Assembly (NCBI GenBank): GCA_913058265.1
Contig: CAJXPQ010000012.1
Span: forward strand, 1 to 64,000
From: an uncultured Oligoflexia bacterium
GTDB taxonomy: Bacteria; Bdellovibrionota; Bacteriovoracia; Bacteriovoracales; Bacteriovoracaceae
Direction: 5' to 3'
DNA length: 64,000 bases
Part shown: positions 41,451-51,067 of the stretch, piece after piece
Position numbering within the stretch: position 1 is the first letter of the stretch
How the letters are laid out: every line of letters begins with the position of its first letter
Program-made: the position numbers and the translations under genes
Notes under the pieces: generated by a model
Database searches by the model: none
Told to the model about the DNA's origin: nothing
The model's input: the letters and a program-made list of their open reading frames with translations, nothing else

Positions 41451-42752
41451 ATGAAAAAGCTTACAAACAATCTTACTTTTTGGGTCTTTATTTCGGCCAT
41501 ACTCGGCTACTTCTTATCTGCTCAATTTGGCAATAAGGAGTGGTTAACTCAATCGGAGCTTCCTCTTTTTTATGAGTTGCTTCTTCTTGTTAAGTCTGTT
41601 TTTCTAAGCTCACTCACAATGATGGTTGCACCAATTATCTTCTTTTCTCTTTTAGGTGGAATCTTAAATATTGGTGAGTTAGCAAAGCTCAAAACAATGG
41701 GCTCCGTCACCATTACCTATTACTTATCCACGACTATCATTGCCATTATCATCGGGCTGACTGCGGTTTTCTTTGTTCATCCTTGGAAGAATTCTGATGT
41801 GACATTGCAAAGCTTTGTGCCTGAAGCTAATACCGTACAAGATAGAGTCACATATAAAAAGCCCAAGTCATTAATCAAAAGTAATGATGATTCAGTTATC
41901 ATGATTATCAAAGGTGTTTTTGATAAGGCACTCGTAAACCCGTTTAAGGCCCTCAGTGAAAACAATATTTTAGGTATTGTAACCAGTGCCTTGCTATTGG
42001 GACTTGCCCTTATTTTTGTCCATGCTGGGGATAGCCCTTTATTTAAAATTACAGAGGATATTAACTCCGTCATAAATAAGATTCTTCACTGGATAATTAA
42101 AACAACCCCTTATGGTATATTTGCCATTGCTTTTGAGTTTCAGCTCAAAACAAGTGGAGCGATTATTTCAGAACTAGTTAGTTTTTGTGTACTCGTATTC
42201 TGTGCAACTATGATTCACGGAGCGATAGTTCTCCCCTCAATTGCATGGGTTTTTGGTGGAGTTAAGCCACTTGATTTCTTCAAGAAAGCTGCCAGACCGA
42301 TGATGATTGCATTTTCTACTTCTTCTAGTGTTGCTGCTCTACCTGTTTCAATGCAAACGACAGAAGAAGAATTTGGTGTTTCTGAAGGAGTAAGTGGGTT
42401 TGTCTTCCCGCTTGGGGCGACAATGAATATGGATGGGACCGCCCTTTTTGAGGGAATAGCTGCTGTTTTCTTAGCTCACCTTTATGGTATTGATCTTAGT
42501 CCCGTCGCTACATTTTCTATCTTTTTCATGTCTATGGTTTCATCAATTGGAGCTCCTGGTATGCCATCTGCTAGTATGAGTGGTATGCAAATCGTACTAC
42601 TTGCTGCTGGAATTCCCCTAGAGGCCATCGGTATACTAATTGTCATAGATAAGCCCCTTGACACTTTTCGTACAGCAGTTAATGTTGAAGGTGACATTAT
42701 TGGAGCAATAGTTACTCAAAACTATTTAAACAAGAAGCTGAAAAAAGTTTAA
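41451..42752 (+). CDS. Dicarboxylate/amino acid:cation symporter
   Basis: A 433-residue protein with about eight membrane segments plus re-entrant loops. DAACS family hallmarks are the serine-rich AFSTSSSVAALPVSMQTTEE and LGATMNMDGTALFEGIAAVF, then SIGAPGMPSAS near the end. Members such as GltP and DctA take up glutamate, aspartate or C4 dicarboxylates with protons or sodium. It is followed 5 bp later by a DUF2452 gene. Confidence 0.93.
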   Translation: MKKLTNNLTFWVFISAILGYFLSAQFGNKEWLTQSELPLFYELLLLVKSVFLSSLTMMVAPIIFFSLLGGILNIGELAKLKTMGSVTITYYLSTTIIAIIIGLTAVFFVHPWKNSDVTLQSFVPEANTVQDRVTYKKPKSLIKSNDDSVIMIIKGVFDKALVNPFKALSENNILGIVTSALLLGLALIFVHAGDSPLFKITEDINSVINKILHWIIKTTPYGIFAIAFEFQLKTSGAIISELVSFCVLVFCATMIHGAIVLPSIAWVFGGVKPLDFFKKAARPMMIAFSTSSSVAALPVSMQTTEEEFGVSEGVSGFVFPLGATMNMDGTALFEGIAAVFLAHLYGIDLSPVATFSIFFMSMVSSIGAPGMPSASMSGMQIVLLAAGIPLEAIGILIVIDKPLDTFRTAVNVEGDIIGAIVTQNYLNKKLKKV

Positions 42753-42757
42753 GAATT

Positions 42758-43216
42758 ATGATTAAAAAGAAAGAGCCTAAAGAAATTAACGTCGATGAAA
42801 TAGATATGGATCTTATGAAAGAGAGAACCACTGATATTCCATCCATTTTACGATATGCCCATACTGTAGGGGGATTCAGTGTTGTACCTACTGAAGAAGG
42901 TCATATTAAATCCAATGCCGTTGCAGCCATGGAAGATCAAACTCAAATGCAACTTGATCAAATTTTCACACAAATGCAACTTCTCGCAGAACAAGCTAAT
43001 ACTATAAAAGAACGTGCTGATATTTCATATCAAATCTATAATGCCAAAATGAATTTCAAACCTCTGATAGGTAAAACTTATTTCTTATATGCCAAGAAAG
43101 CGGAACGAGTATTATCAATTGTCTCTCCAGAAGAATGGGGAAAGAAAATTCCCTTTGATGAATTTGTCGCGAAAGTCACTCTTTTATCTGATCATACTTG
43201 GAAAGTTGAAAAGTAA
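42758..43216 (+). CDS. DUF2452 domain protein
   Basis: A 152-residue soluble protein: PSILRYAHTVGGFSVVPTEEG, then a long helix QTQMQLDQIFTQMQLLAEQA, and a C-terminal FKPLIGKTYFLY and LSIVSPEEWG. This is the DUF2452 pattern, of unknown function. It directly follows the symporter gene and is probably in its transcript. Confidence 0.75.
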   Translation: MIKKKEPKEINVDEIDMDLMKERTTDIPSILRYAHTVGGFSVVPTEEGHIKSNAVAAMEDQTQMQLDQIFTQMQLLAEQANTIKERADISYQIYNAKMNFKPLIGKTYFLYAKKAERVLSIVSPEEWGKKIPFDEFVAKVTLLSDHTWKVEK

Positions 43217-43217
43217 A

Positions 43218-44573
43218 TTATCGGACTTGTCTAATACCACAGGTTGAAGCAATAACTAATTCATCCATATCTTTTGCTCGTGAAAGTCCCTGCCTCGAAT
43301 GCCAGCGTCCATCAAAACATACTGAAGATTCTCCCTCACATTGACCGTACTCTTTTTTGGTAGAGCTACTATAACAAGTCCGACTCTGTTTAAAGCCACA
43401 CGCACTTGCAACTCTCACATCATCAATTTTCATTGGATTTTCTAATGCTGATTTTGCATACCACTTACCTTGATAACAAATAGATGTACTCCCCTTGCAG
43501 TTTTCATAATATGCGCCATTATAATCACTAATACATCCGCCAGACTGAGATGATATCTCGACTTCACAAGGACAAACTTTAACCGGTGCTTCACCGGAGT
43601 TAGGAAGAGTATCTATAAGTGCTGTAAGTGCATCTTGAGTTTCATCTGCCACAACTTTTTCTATATCAGTATAAACATTCAGTGGAAGATCTTTATTTAA
43701 AATCTCTCTGATACCTACAAATTCAACGCCAAGGCACTTTGCCTTCATAATCACTTCATCTAATACAGTCTTGCGACTATTTTCTTTAGAAGGGAGAACA
43801 TTCACTCTCTGTATATCATGTAACAAGCTTATAATATGCCTATGACTACTATTACATAGATTTTTTAAAAAATTATCTACATAGATATCTTGATTACTTT
43901 CGTTATACCTTCCTGTTGAATCTTCTGAATCATGATTCCACCCCACATGTGAATACCCTTCACTGGCAGCATTTCTCATCGCAGCTGAGTGGTGAAGAAT
44001 ATAGTCGTCCCTTCCAGCTTGCCTACTCATTCCCTCTCGCCTTTTAATTTCATTTAACTCTATGGGACTAGGGGTAATACCGCGAGCGTAGGGAAATCTA
44101 ATAAGTCGATTATCCTTTTTTGAAAATGCACCACCTGTTGCCCTATCAAGCCATGCTGTTGACGCTTGAATATCAGCAAGGCTTTCTGAAGCGTCGAAAC
44201 TCTCCCTATGCTCTCCACCAATTATTCGCGTATCATGGGCGATATGCTCGTGCCCGTGAGTCGCCAAAACATGCTCTCGGCTTTCTTGAATTTTTCTAAC
44301 AAGTTCCATTCTTTTTTGATTATTAGACTTGTCTAAATTTGCAGTTGTGACAAAGAATGTTGCAGGTACTTTATGTGGATTTTTTAATGACTCTAATATC
44401 TTTGGGGTATAGGTAGGATGTGGTCCATCATCAAAAGTTAAATGAACTTTTTTTCCAATACATTTGCTCGTATTAATATCTTTCTTTGGAAATGAACAAT
44501 CCCACCTTGCATGAACTACGCTAGGCCCCAGCAGGGATAAAAAGAAAGTACATAATATTAGAGATTTAGCCAC
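43218..44573 (-). CDS. Secreted polysaccharide deacetylase with Cys-rich C-terminal repeats
   Basis: A 451-residue protein with a signal peptide (to VVHA). The NodB domain has motif 1 VHLTFDDGPHPTY, motif 2 THGHEHIAHD (the expected second Asp and His pair is partly altered), motif 3 RFPYARGITPS, motif 4 VGWNHDSED and motif 5 IISLLHD. Such enzymes remove acetyl groups from chitin, peptidoglycan or other glycans. The last 110 residues are two similar Cys-rich modules (each with a GKWY or GRWH and a VIAS/VRVASAC-type element), probably for wall or glycan binding. A role on prey or own wall is plausible. Confidence 0.85.
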   Translation of the reverse strand: MAKSLILCTFFLSLLGPSVVHARWDCSFPKKDINTSKCIGKKVHLTFDDGPHPTYTPKILESLKNPHKVPATFFVTTANLDKSNNQKRMELVRKIQESREHVLATHGHEHIAHDTRIIGGEHRESFDASESLADIQASTAWLDRATGGAFSKKDNRLIRFPYARGITPSPIELNEIKRREGMSRQAGRDDYILHHSAAMRNAASEGYSHVGWNHDSEDSTGRYNESNQDIYVDNFLKNLCNSSHRHIISLLHDIQRVNVLPSKENSRKTVLDEVIMKAKCLGVEFVGIREILNKDLPLNVYTDIEKVVADETQDALTALIDTLPNSGEAPVKVCPCEVEISSQSGGCISDYNGAYYENCKGSTSICYQGKWYAKSALENPMKIDDVRVASACGFKQSRTCYSSSTKKEYGQCEGESSVCFDGRWHSRQGLSRAKDMDELVIASTCGIRQVR

Positions 44574-44663
44574 ATAAACCTATCGGCAGACTCAAGTATT
44601 TTCTAAAGTCATAGAGGTTTTTGCTTACTATCTTCAAGTGCTTGAAATATCTATAATATAGAA

Positions 44664-45218
44664 ATGAAAATACTAACTATATTTATGACATTCTTTATTA
44701 CTCAAGCCTTTGGAGCGGAACTAAAAATAGAACCCGTTTACGGAGTTGAACGAACCCAAAAAGAATTTCCAAAACCTGCAAGATATAAAACTGAAACCTT
44801 CGCAGGGATTAGAGCTCTTTACGGAGTTCCGGTTTTCTCTTTTGAGGTTGAAGTTAATCAATCTATAAGTAAAGAAGATTTTCCAGAAGACGATCTAGAA
44901 GTAACCTATAATAGTCAAAAAGCCTTAATCGGTTTTAGATCATATCCAATAAAATCTAAAGTGGTTGGAATCTACCTAAGATTTGGCGCACGTGGATCTC
45001 AAAACAAAAGAGACATTACTGAAGCAGGAGAAAGCAGAACTGAAACAGACCCTATAAGTTTTGATCCATATGCTGGAACAGGCCTTACCCTTGCTGCTGG
45101 GAAAAACTTTGCTCTAAATGCTGGAGCCACTCTTGTATACAATAAAAATGCAGACTCATCTGAGCAGTATGATACAAGGTACACCTTTAGCTTTACTATA
45201 AAGGCTGGCTCTAAGTAA
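44664..45218 (+). CDS. Outer membrane beta-barrel-like protein
   Basis: A 184-residue protein with a signal peptide (to AFGA). The rest has alternating strands such as LYGVPVFSFEVEVN, KVVGIYLRFGARG, FALNAGATLVYN and YTFSFTIKAG, typical of small eight-stranded outer membrane proteins. No substrate is evident. It lies 38 bp before the thiolase gene on the same strand. Confidence 0.55.
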   Translation: MKILTIFMTFFITQAFGAELKIEPVYGVERTQKEFPKPARYKTETFAGIRALYGVPVFSFEVEVNQSISKEDFPEDDLEVTYNSQKALIGFRSYPIKSKVVGIYLRFGARGSQNKRDITEAGESRTETDPISFDPYAGTGLTLAAGKNFALNAGATLVYNKNADSSEQYDTRYTFSFTIKAGSK

Positions 45219-45256
45219 TATCAAAATCTAGACACTAAAAATTTTAAGGAGTATAT

Positions 45257-46522
45257 ATGAAAAAGGTCTGTATTATTGCAGGTAAGAGAATTCCGTTTAT
45301 GAGATCCAGTACAAACTATATGGGGCTGACTCTGAGAGATCTAATGAAGCCAGCGATGGAAGAACTAGTATCAGAGCTCAAATTAGAAGGAAAGCAATTA
45401 GGTGAAGTTGCCATGGGAGCAGTCAATAAACATGCTTATGACTTTGCCCTAGCGAGAGAGATGGTTCTTGATTCAAAGCTCTCTCCTAATACTCCTGCAA
45501 CTGACTTACAAAAAGCCTGTGGGACATCTCTCGAAACTGCGATACTTGTTGCCAATAAAATAGCTCTTGGACAAATAGATTGTGGTATTGCTGGCGGTGC
45601 AGACACAAACTCAGATGTTCCCATTGAATTTAAAAAAAGTTTTTCAGACAGATTACTCAAACTTGCAGCTGCAAGGACTATGGGTCAAAAGCTTAAAGCA
45701 CTTGCCGGTTTCTCTCCAAGTGAACTTATGCCAAAGCTACCAGCGATTAAAGAAGGTCGTACTGGAAAAAGTATGGGTGAATCGTGCGAGGACATGGCCA
45801 AGACATGGAATATATCTAGAGAAGCTCAAGATCAATTAGCTTTTGACTCACAAAATAAGGCTGCTGCTGCTTATGACGAAGGTTGGTATGATGACATGGT
45901 TGTTAGCTTTAACGGAAAAAAGAAAGACGGTATTTTAAGACAAGCTCCTCTTGAAAAATTAGCAAAGCTTGGACCTGCCTTTGATAAAAAATCAGGAAAA
46001 GGAACTTTAACTGCTGCCAACTCCACCGCTTTAACAGATGGAGCAAGTTGTGTTTTTCTATGTTCAGAAGAATACGCAAAAGAAAATAGCTTAGAAGTGA
46101 TGGCGTATTTATCATTTGCACAGTCTGCTGCTGTAGATTTTGTAAATGATGAAGGTTTATTAATGGCACCCGCTTATGCTGTACCGAAACTATTAAAGCA
46201 AGCAGGAATAACACTTCAAGATTTTGATTTTTATGAAATACACGAAGCCTTTGCGGCCCAAGTTCTATGTACCCTAGAGGCCTGGAAGTCTGAAGCATTT
46301 TGCAAAGATAAATTAGGACTTGAATCAGCACTCGGAGAGATCGACATGAGTAAGCTTAATGTTAAAGGTGGATCTCTAGCATTAGGGCATCCCTTTGCTG
46401 CAACCGGTGGACGTATCATTACAGGTTTAGCAAAACTTCTTAATGAAAAAGGAAGTGGAAGAGGACTTATCTCGATTTGTACTGCCGGCGGTATGGGCGT
46501 GACAGCGATTATAGAGAAGTAA
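45257..46522 (+). CDS. Thiolase (acetyl-CoA acyltransferase)
   Basis: A 421-residue thiolase. The nucleophilic Cys is in LQKACGTSLETA, the catalytic His in EIHEAFAAQ, the NVKGGSLALGHPFAATGGR loop carries the second His, and the C-terminal Cys is in ICTAGGMGV. The length fits the FadI/long-chain type more than AtoB. It cleaves or forms 3-ketoacyl-CoA in fatty acid metabolism. ATG 45257 has AAGGAG upstream. Confidence 0.93.
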   Translation: MKKVCIIAGKRIPFMRSSTNYMGLTLRDLMKPAMEELVSELKLEGKQLGEVAMGAVNKHAYDFALAREMVLDSKLSPNTPATDLQKACGTSLETAILVANKIALGQIDCGIAGGADTNSDVPIEFKKSFSDRLLKLAAARTMGQKLKALAGFSPSELMPKLPAIKEGRTGKSMGESCEDMAKTWNISREAQDQLAFDSQNKAAAAYDEGWYDDMVVSFNGKKKDGILRQAPLEKLAKLGPAFDKKSGKGTLTAANSTALTDGASCVFLCSEEYAKENSLEVMAYLSFAQSAAVDFVNDEGLLMAPAYAVPKLLKQAGITLQDFDFYEIHEAFAAQVLCTLEAWKSEAFCKDKLGLESALGEIDMSKLNVKGGSLALGHPFAATGGRIITGLAKLLNEKGSGRGLISICTAGGMGVTAIIEK

Positions 46523-46532
46523 TAAAAACCTT

Positions 46533-47267
46533 ATGAGTCTTAAGATATTAACATTTAACATTCATAAGGGCTTCAATTGGAATAATACCCAGCTCACTCT
46601 TCATCGACTTAAAGAGAACCTCTCTCAAATAAATCCTGACATCGTCTTTTTGCAAGAAGTTGTTGGTGAGAATACAAAACATGCTACAAAATTTGAAGAT
46701 TGGATTGATGATCAATTTCAATTTTTAGCACAAGATCTATGGAAGGATTTTGTCTATTCCAAGCATGCCATTTATGATCATCGTCACCATGGAAATGCTA
46801 TTCTTTCAAAATATGCCATTACACAGTCAAAGGTTATTGATATCTCTCAGAACCGTTTTGAGCAACGAAGTATTTTATTTTGTGAAGTAGACCTTGGACA
46901 TAAAAAAATTCACACATACTGTGTACACTTAAACCTATTACATAAAGATAGAGTAGAACAATACCAAAAAATTAATGCAGTCATTGGAAAGATATCACCG
47001 AATCAAGAACATATTATTCTTGCTGGGGATTTTAATGATTGGAACTTAAAAGCATCGCCTCACCTATTTGCTAAAAATGAGCTACATGATGCCTATAAGA
47101 GTCTTCATAAAGACTACCCTAAAACATTTCCCTCTTTCTTCCCTTTTATAAAACTAGATCGAATTTATACACATCGCCTTAAGATTGAAAAAGCTGAGGT
47201 TCTAAAAAAGGACTGGGTAAATATCTCAGATCATCTCCCATTGTATATTGAAGTAGATTTGCTATGA
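46533..47267 (+). CDS. Endonuclease/exonuclease/phosphatase family protein
   Basis: A 244-residue protein without a signal peptide. EEP motifs: ILTFNIHKGFN, IVFLQEVVGE, IHTYCVHLNLLHK, IILAGDFNDWN and the final ISDHLPLYIEV. It overlaps the next gene, a phospholipase D-type synthase, by 4 bp. This pairing with a cardiolipin synthase-like gene is common and suggests a role in phospholipid metabolism; the family also includes the YbhP proteins beside ClsB. Confidence 0.85.
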   Translation: MSLKILTFNIHKGFNWNNTQLTLHRLKENLSQINPDIVFLQEVVGENTKHATKFEDWIDDQFQFLAQDLWKDFVYSKHAIYDHRHHGNAILSKYAITQSKVIDISQNRFEQRSILFCEVDLGHKKIHTYCVHLNLLHKDRVEQYQKINAVIGKISPNQEHIILAGDFNDWNLKASPHLFAKNELHDAYKSLHKDYPKTFPSFFPFIKLDRIYTHRLKIEKAEVLKKDWVNISDHLPLYIEVDLL

Positions 47268-48424
47268 AAACAAGAGCAACTCAAAAAAATAGAATAATAC
47301 TTATTAGAAATGGACATCAATTTATTCATACCAATATCAAACTCATTCAAGCTGCAAAAAAGTTTATTCTTCTCCATACATATATTTTTACTGAAGATGA
47401 AGTTACTACTCCTATAATCAATGCCTTATCCGAAGCTGCTGATAGAGGCGTTCAAGTATATATTTTGCTTGATGCTTTCGGCTCCAGTGATTTTCCAGCT
47501 CAAACGGTAGAAAAACTAAAAGCTCATGGTGTAAAATTTAGTTTTTTCACTCCCCTTATAAATTTGAAAAAAATTGGGCGTAGACTTCACCAAAAAATGC
47601 TTATCATAGATAATAAGATCGCTCTCACAGGTGGGATTAATCTTTCTCAAGAATTTAATAATAAGTATAAACCTTGGCTCGACTTCTCTTGCTGTATTGA
47701 AGGTGAAGAGGTCCACCACCTTTATCAACAATCACTACAATTATATCTCAGTCACTTTCCATTATCTAAAACAGAACTGCTAGGCTTTAATGAACTAAAA
47801 CATTTAGCCAATGACAATGTCCTCGTTAAAACAAATGTGAATGACTTTTTCAAAAATAACCAAGATATTTTCACAAGTTATATAAAAGCGATTTCAACTG
47901 CTCGCGATGAGATAATCATTCTTGCAACTTACTTTATTCCAGGAAAGCTAATGTTAAATGAGCTCAAGAAGGCGGCAAACCGTGGTGTCGAGATAAAGCT
48001 TATCTTTGGGAAAGTCTCAGATCAACCTCTCGCTAGTATTGCTGAAAAATATCTTTACGAGTGGTATATTAAAAACAATATACAGATTTATGAATGGGGA
48101 GACAGTATCATCCATGGTAAGCTAGCCCTTATCGATAGCAAGTGGGTCACCATTGGCTCATACAATCACAACTATATTAGTCGTTACGGAAATTTAGAAT
48201 TAAACCTAGAGGTTTTCAACAAAAGCTTTGCAAAAATTGTGAAGAACGAATTCAATATGATTTTATCTAGATCAAAAAAAATTCAACTCGATGATTTTGA
48301 ATTTAGCACAAAGAGTCGATTGCTTTCATTTTTAGTTTATAAACTAACAAATCTTATTACATTTTTATCAATTATTCTTTTATTTAGAAAAAGTTCAGAA
48401 AGTACGGATAAGCTTTTGAAATAG
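47264..48424 (+). CDS. Phospholipase D family / cardiolipin synthase-like protein
   Basis: A 386-residue protein with two HKD motifs: HQKMLIIDNKIALTGG in the first half and HGKLALIDSKWVTIGS in the second. A C-terminal hydrophobic segment (LITFLSIILLF) may anchor it to the membrane. Cardiolipin synthases of this type (ClsB) transfer phosphatidyl groups between phospholipids. The ATGA overlap couples its translation to the EEP protein before it. Confidence 0.88.
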   Translation: MKTRATQKNRIILIRNGHQFIHTNIKLIQAAKKFILLHTYIFTEDEVTTPIINALSEAADRGVQVYILLDAFGSSDFPAQTVEKLKAHGVKFSFFTPLINLKKIGRRLHQKMLIIDNKIALTGGINLSQEFNNKYKPWLDFSCCIEGEEVHHLYQQSLQLYLSHFPLSKTELLGFNELKHLANDNVLVKTNVNDFFKNNQDIFTSYIKAISTARDEIIILATYFIPGKLMLNELKKAANRGVEIKLIFGKVSDQPLASIAEKYLYEWYIKNNIQIYEWGDSIIHGKLALIDSKWVTIGSYNHNYISRYGNLELNLEVFNKSFAKIVKNEFNMILSRSKKIQLDDFEFSTKSRLLSFLVYKLTNLITFLSIILLFRKSSESTDKLLK

Positions 48425-48775
48425 TTATTCCATATAAACTTCATCATCGATAATGACTCTTGCAAAAAGAGCGGTATAGATCCCAAAGATCGCCACTCCA
48501 ATAAGCATTAATAAAATACCCATAATCTTTCCCCAAAATGTGATCGGCACAACATCGCCATAGCCGACAGTAGAGGTCGTAGAAAAGCTCCACCAAAGGG
48601 CATCGATATAATTACTCATTCCTGGGTTTACATCTTTCTCTAAAGAATAGATTACTGCTGCAAAACTAAAAACGATTGTATTTCCAAACAGGGATAAGGT
48701 TACAAATGGAACACTAAAGACTAGTTTCCAGATTAATTTAGAAAAATGAAGCATTTTAAAAATTATCTTTGGCAT
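48425..48775 (-). CDS. Two-helix potassium channel-like protein
   Basis: A 116-residue protein with two membrane helices around a pore loop. The selectivity filter is STTSTVGYGDVVP, the K+ channel signature TVGYGD. No cytoplasmic RCK or ligand-binding domain is present. It is convergent with the phospholipase gene (stops adjacent) and downstream of the pirin gene. Confidence 0.9.
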   Translation of the reverse strand: MPKIIFKMLHFSKLIWKLVFSVPFVTLSLFGNTIVFSFAAVIYSLEKDVNPGMSNYIDALWWSFSTTSTVGYGDVVPITFWGKIMGILLMLIGVAIFGIYTALFARVIIDDEVYME

Positions 48776-48793
48776 GAGATAACTCTAACTTAG

Positions 48794-49483
48794 TTAATTT
48801 AATTCGAATAGCAGAAATTCTAACCCGTTGGCATTCTTAATAGTTAGGGTATCCTCCAACTCAATACCAAGACTGTCCCCGGCCAAAGCATTGATATCAT
48901 TAATAGCTGCAGAGCCCTTCACCGTATGAATCCAATAGGCTTTATTCTTATCTAGCTCTCTTGAAAACGACTCTCCAGTAAAGTGTCCTAAGTATAAATT
49001 CATATCTTGATGAATTTTAACAAGTCCCTCTCCATCAAACGATGAAAGAAGATGACTGTAGCCGTTTGTTGGATTTTCAAATTTGGCTTGATCATACCTT
49101 GGCTTCACATCTAATACGTTAGGCTTTACCCAAATTTGTAGTGAATGAGTCTTTTGATCACTATTTGGATTGAATTCCGAATGCATGATTCCAGTTCCAG
49201 CACTCATAACTTGGATCTCACCAGGCTTTATGACCGTTTCACTTCCAAGTGTATCCTTATGTGCCATCGCGCCATCAATGATAAATGAGATGATTTCCAT
49301 ATTTTTATGAGGATGAGTTTCAAATCCCATCCCCTCATCAATATAGTCTTCATTTATCACTCGTAATGCTTTAAAGCCCATCCACTTAGGGTCGAAATAC
49401 GAAGCAAATGAAAAACTAAAGTTTGCTTTAAGCCAACCATAGTCAGATTTTCCGCGCTCCTCACTTTTTCGAATTGTAATCAT
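48794..49483 (-). CDS. Pirin family protein (YhhW-like)
   Basis: About 229 residues from ATG 49483 (MITIRKSEERG); a longer frame starts at 49501. It is a bicupin: HPHKNMEIISFIIDGAMAHKD and MSAGTGIMHSEFNP carry the iron-binding His and Glu residues, and QIWVKPN follows. Some members act as quercetinases. It is adjacent to a YceI gene and near a LysR regulator, a common bacterial combination. Confidence 0.9.
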   Translation of the reverse strand: MITIRKSEERGKSDYGWLKANFSFSFASYFDPKWMGFKALRVINEDYIDEGMGFETHPHKNMEIISFIIDGAMAHKDTLGSETVIKPGEIQVMSAGTGIMHSEFNPNSDQKTHSLQIWVKPNVLDVKPRYDQAKFENPTNGYSHLLSSFDGEGLVKIHQDMNLYLGHFTGESFSRELDKNKAYWIHTVKGSAAINDINALAGDSLGIELEDTLTIKNANGLEFLLFELN

Positions 49484-49515
49484 ACTTCCCCCCAGGGTCA
49501 TCTATTTACTTAATT

Positions 49516-50061
49516 CTATTTAACAACAAATTTGAAATCTACATTAACCTTGTTATTAATCATCTTATCTCCAAGACCTTTAAAAAAGTCTCCTGAACCG
49601 TAGATCATTCCAAACTTTGTTCTATCAAAGCTTAAAACACCGCTATAAGATTTTCCTGATTTTTTAACATCAAATTTTACTTCATTTGTCTTATCTTTAA
49701 CTGTTAGATCTGCTGTCACTTTATTTCCTTTTACAGACTTGATCACTAGTTTTGAAGTTGGGTATTTATCAACAGTAAAAAAGTCCTTACTCTTCATATG
49801 GCCAATAAACTTTGTCGCCCACTCACCTTCAAGATCATCAACAGTAAATGTTTTCATATCAACAACAAAAGTTCCTCCTGAAAGACTCCCCTCTTTCATT
49901 TCGACTGTACCGCTTTTAAAATAAATTTTTCCATAATGCTTTCCAGTAACCTTGCTACCTTTCCACGTTAAAGAGCTTGCCTTAGTATCAATATCAGCTG
50001 CAAATGATGATGAGACCAAGAAAAAAGTAAGTGTTAGTAGTTGAATAAGTTTAAGTTTCAT
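49516..50061 (-). CDS. YceI family periplasmic protein
   Basis: A 181-residue protein with a signal peptide (to SFAA). It has the lipocalin-like YceI pattern: ASSLTWKGSKVTGKHYGKI, then GTFVVDMKTFTVDD and FFTVDKYPTSKLVI. These proteins bind isoprenoid lipids in the periplasm. Divergent from the LysR regulator gene 128 bp away, which may control it together with the pirin gene. Confidence 0.92.
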   Translation of the reverse strand: MKLKLIQLLTLTFFLVSSSFAADIDTKASSLTWKGSKVTGKHYGKIYFKSGTVEMKEGSLSGGTFVVDMKTFTVDDLEGEWATKFIGHMKSKDFFTVDKYPTSKLVIKSVKGNKVTADLTVKDKTNEVKFDVKKSGKSYSGVLSFDRTKFGMIYGSGDFFKGLGDKMINNKVNVDFKFVVK

Positions 50062-50188
50062 AATTCCTCCATATAGTTTTTTGAAACGATTTATCTATTT
50101 GTTAGCTAGAGTATCGACCAATTAATCATAAAAATAAATTATTAAATTACTATGAACTATATAAATTAATGTTATATTGTTTCGTATA

Positions 50189-51067
50189 ATGACGTATGAT
50201 CAGATACTTACACTCGATTACATAGTGAAATATGGAAGCTTTAAAGCTGCCGCAGAAGTGATGCATAAGTCCCAACCTTCATTAAGTATGGCGATTAAAA
50301 AGTTAGAGGAAGAATACCAAATCACACTTTTTAATCGTGATGGCTACAGGCCTGTTCTCACAGAGGAAGGTAAGAAGTTTTACAAAAAAGCTGAGTTTGT
50401 CATCTCTGAGTTCAAGTCGCTAGATATTCTCGCCCATGAGTTAGGAGCAGGTTACGAAACAGAGATTAATATTTGTGCCGATGCCATTTTTCCTATTTGT
50501 CATATTAGTGATGTCTTACAAAGTTTCTTTGAGCCTCATATTACGACAACGCTAAATTTGAATATTGATGTTCTCGAAGGTGTCATCGAAAAATTAAAAA
50601 ATCACGAAGTTGACTTTGCTTTGGGCCCTAAATTTTCTGATGTGGATGATATTGAAGCTATTAAAATTATAAAAACTGAAGTTGTTCCTGTTATATCCAA
50701 AAAACATTTTGAGCTTATGAACAATGAGCTTAATTATATAAAAAACCTTCCACAAATTGTCGTTGGTTCATCCTCAAAAGAAGCCAGAGGTAAGATTAGA
50801 GGTCTTATTTCAAATCAGTACTGGCATACATCAGATCTTTCCATGAAAGAGCAATTAATTGAGTCTGGTCTAGGCTGGGGAAGACTTCCTATTCACCAGA
50901 TCGAAAATAAATTAAAGCTTGGAACATTAATTGAGATAACAGAGATACCAGAGGTAAAGTCAAGAAAGGTTGATCTTTACCTTCTTCGTTCAAAGAATAA
51001 AATTATGGGGCCTAATACAAAGAGTCTTTGGAATTATTTAAAAACACTTGGAGAGAAATTAGTCTAA
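50189..51067 (+). CDS. LysR family transcriptional regulator
   Basis: About 292 residues from ATG 50189 (MTYDQILTLDYIVKYGSF). The winged helix has the canonical GSFKAAAEVMHKSQPSLSMA and IKKLEEEYQITLFNRDG. The rest is the two-part substrate-binding fold. It is divergent from yceI and pirin, its likely targets. Its stop overlaps the end of the convergent gene by 4 bp. Confidence 0.92.
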   Translation: MTYDQILTLDYIVKYGSFKAAAEVMHKSQPSLSMAIKKLEEEYQITLFNRDGYRPVLTEEGKKFYKKAEFVISEFKSLDILAHELGAGYETEINICADAIFPICHISDVLQSFFEPHITTTLNLNIDVLEGVIEKLKNHEVDFALGPKFSDVDDIEAIKIIKTEVVPVISKKHFELMNNELNYIKNLPQIVVGSSSKEARGKIRGLISNQYWHTSDLSMKEQLIESGLGWGRLPIHQIENKLKLGTLIEITEIPEVKSRKVDLYLLRSKNKIMGPNTKSLWNYLKTLGEKLV

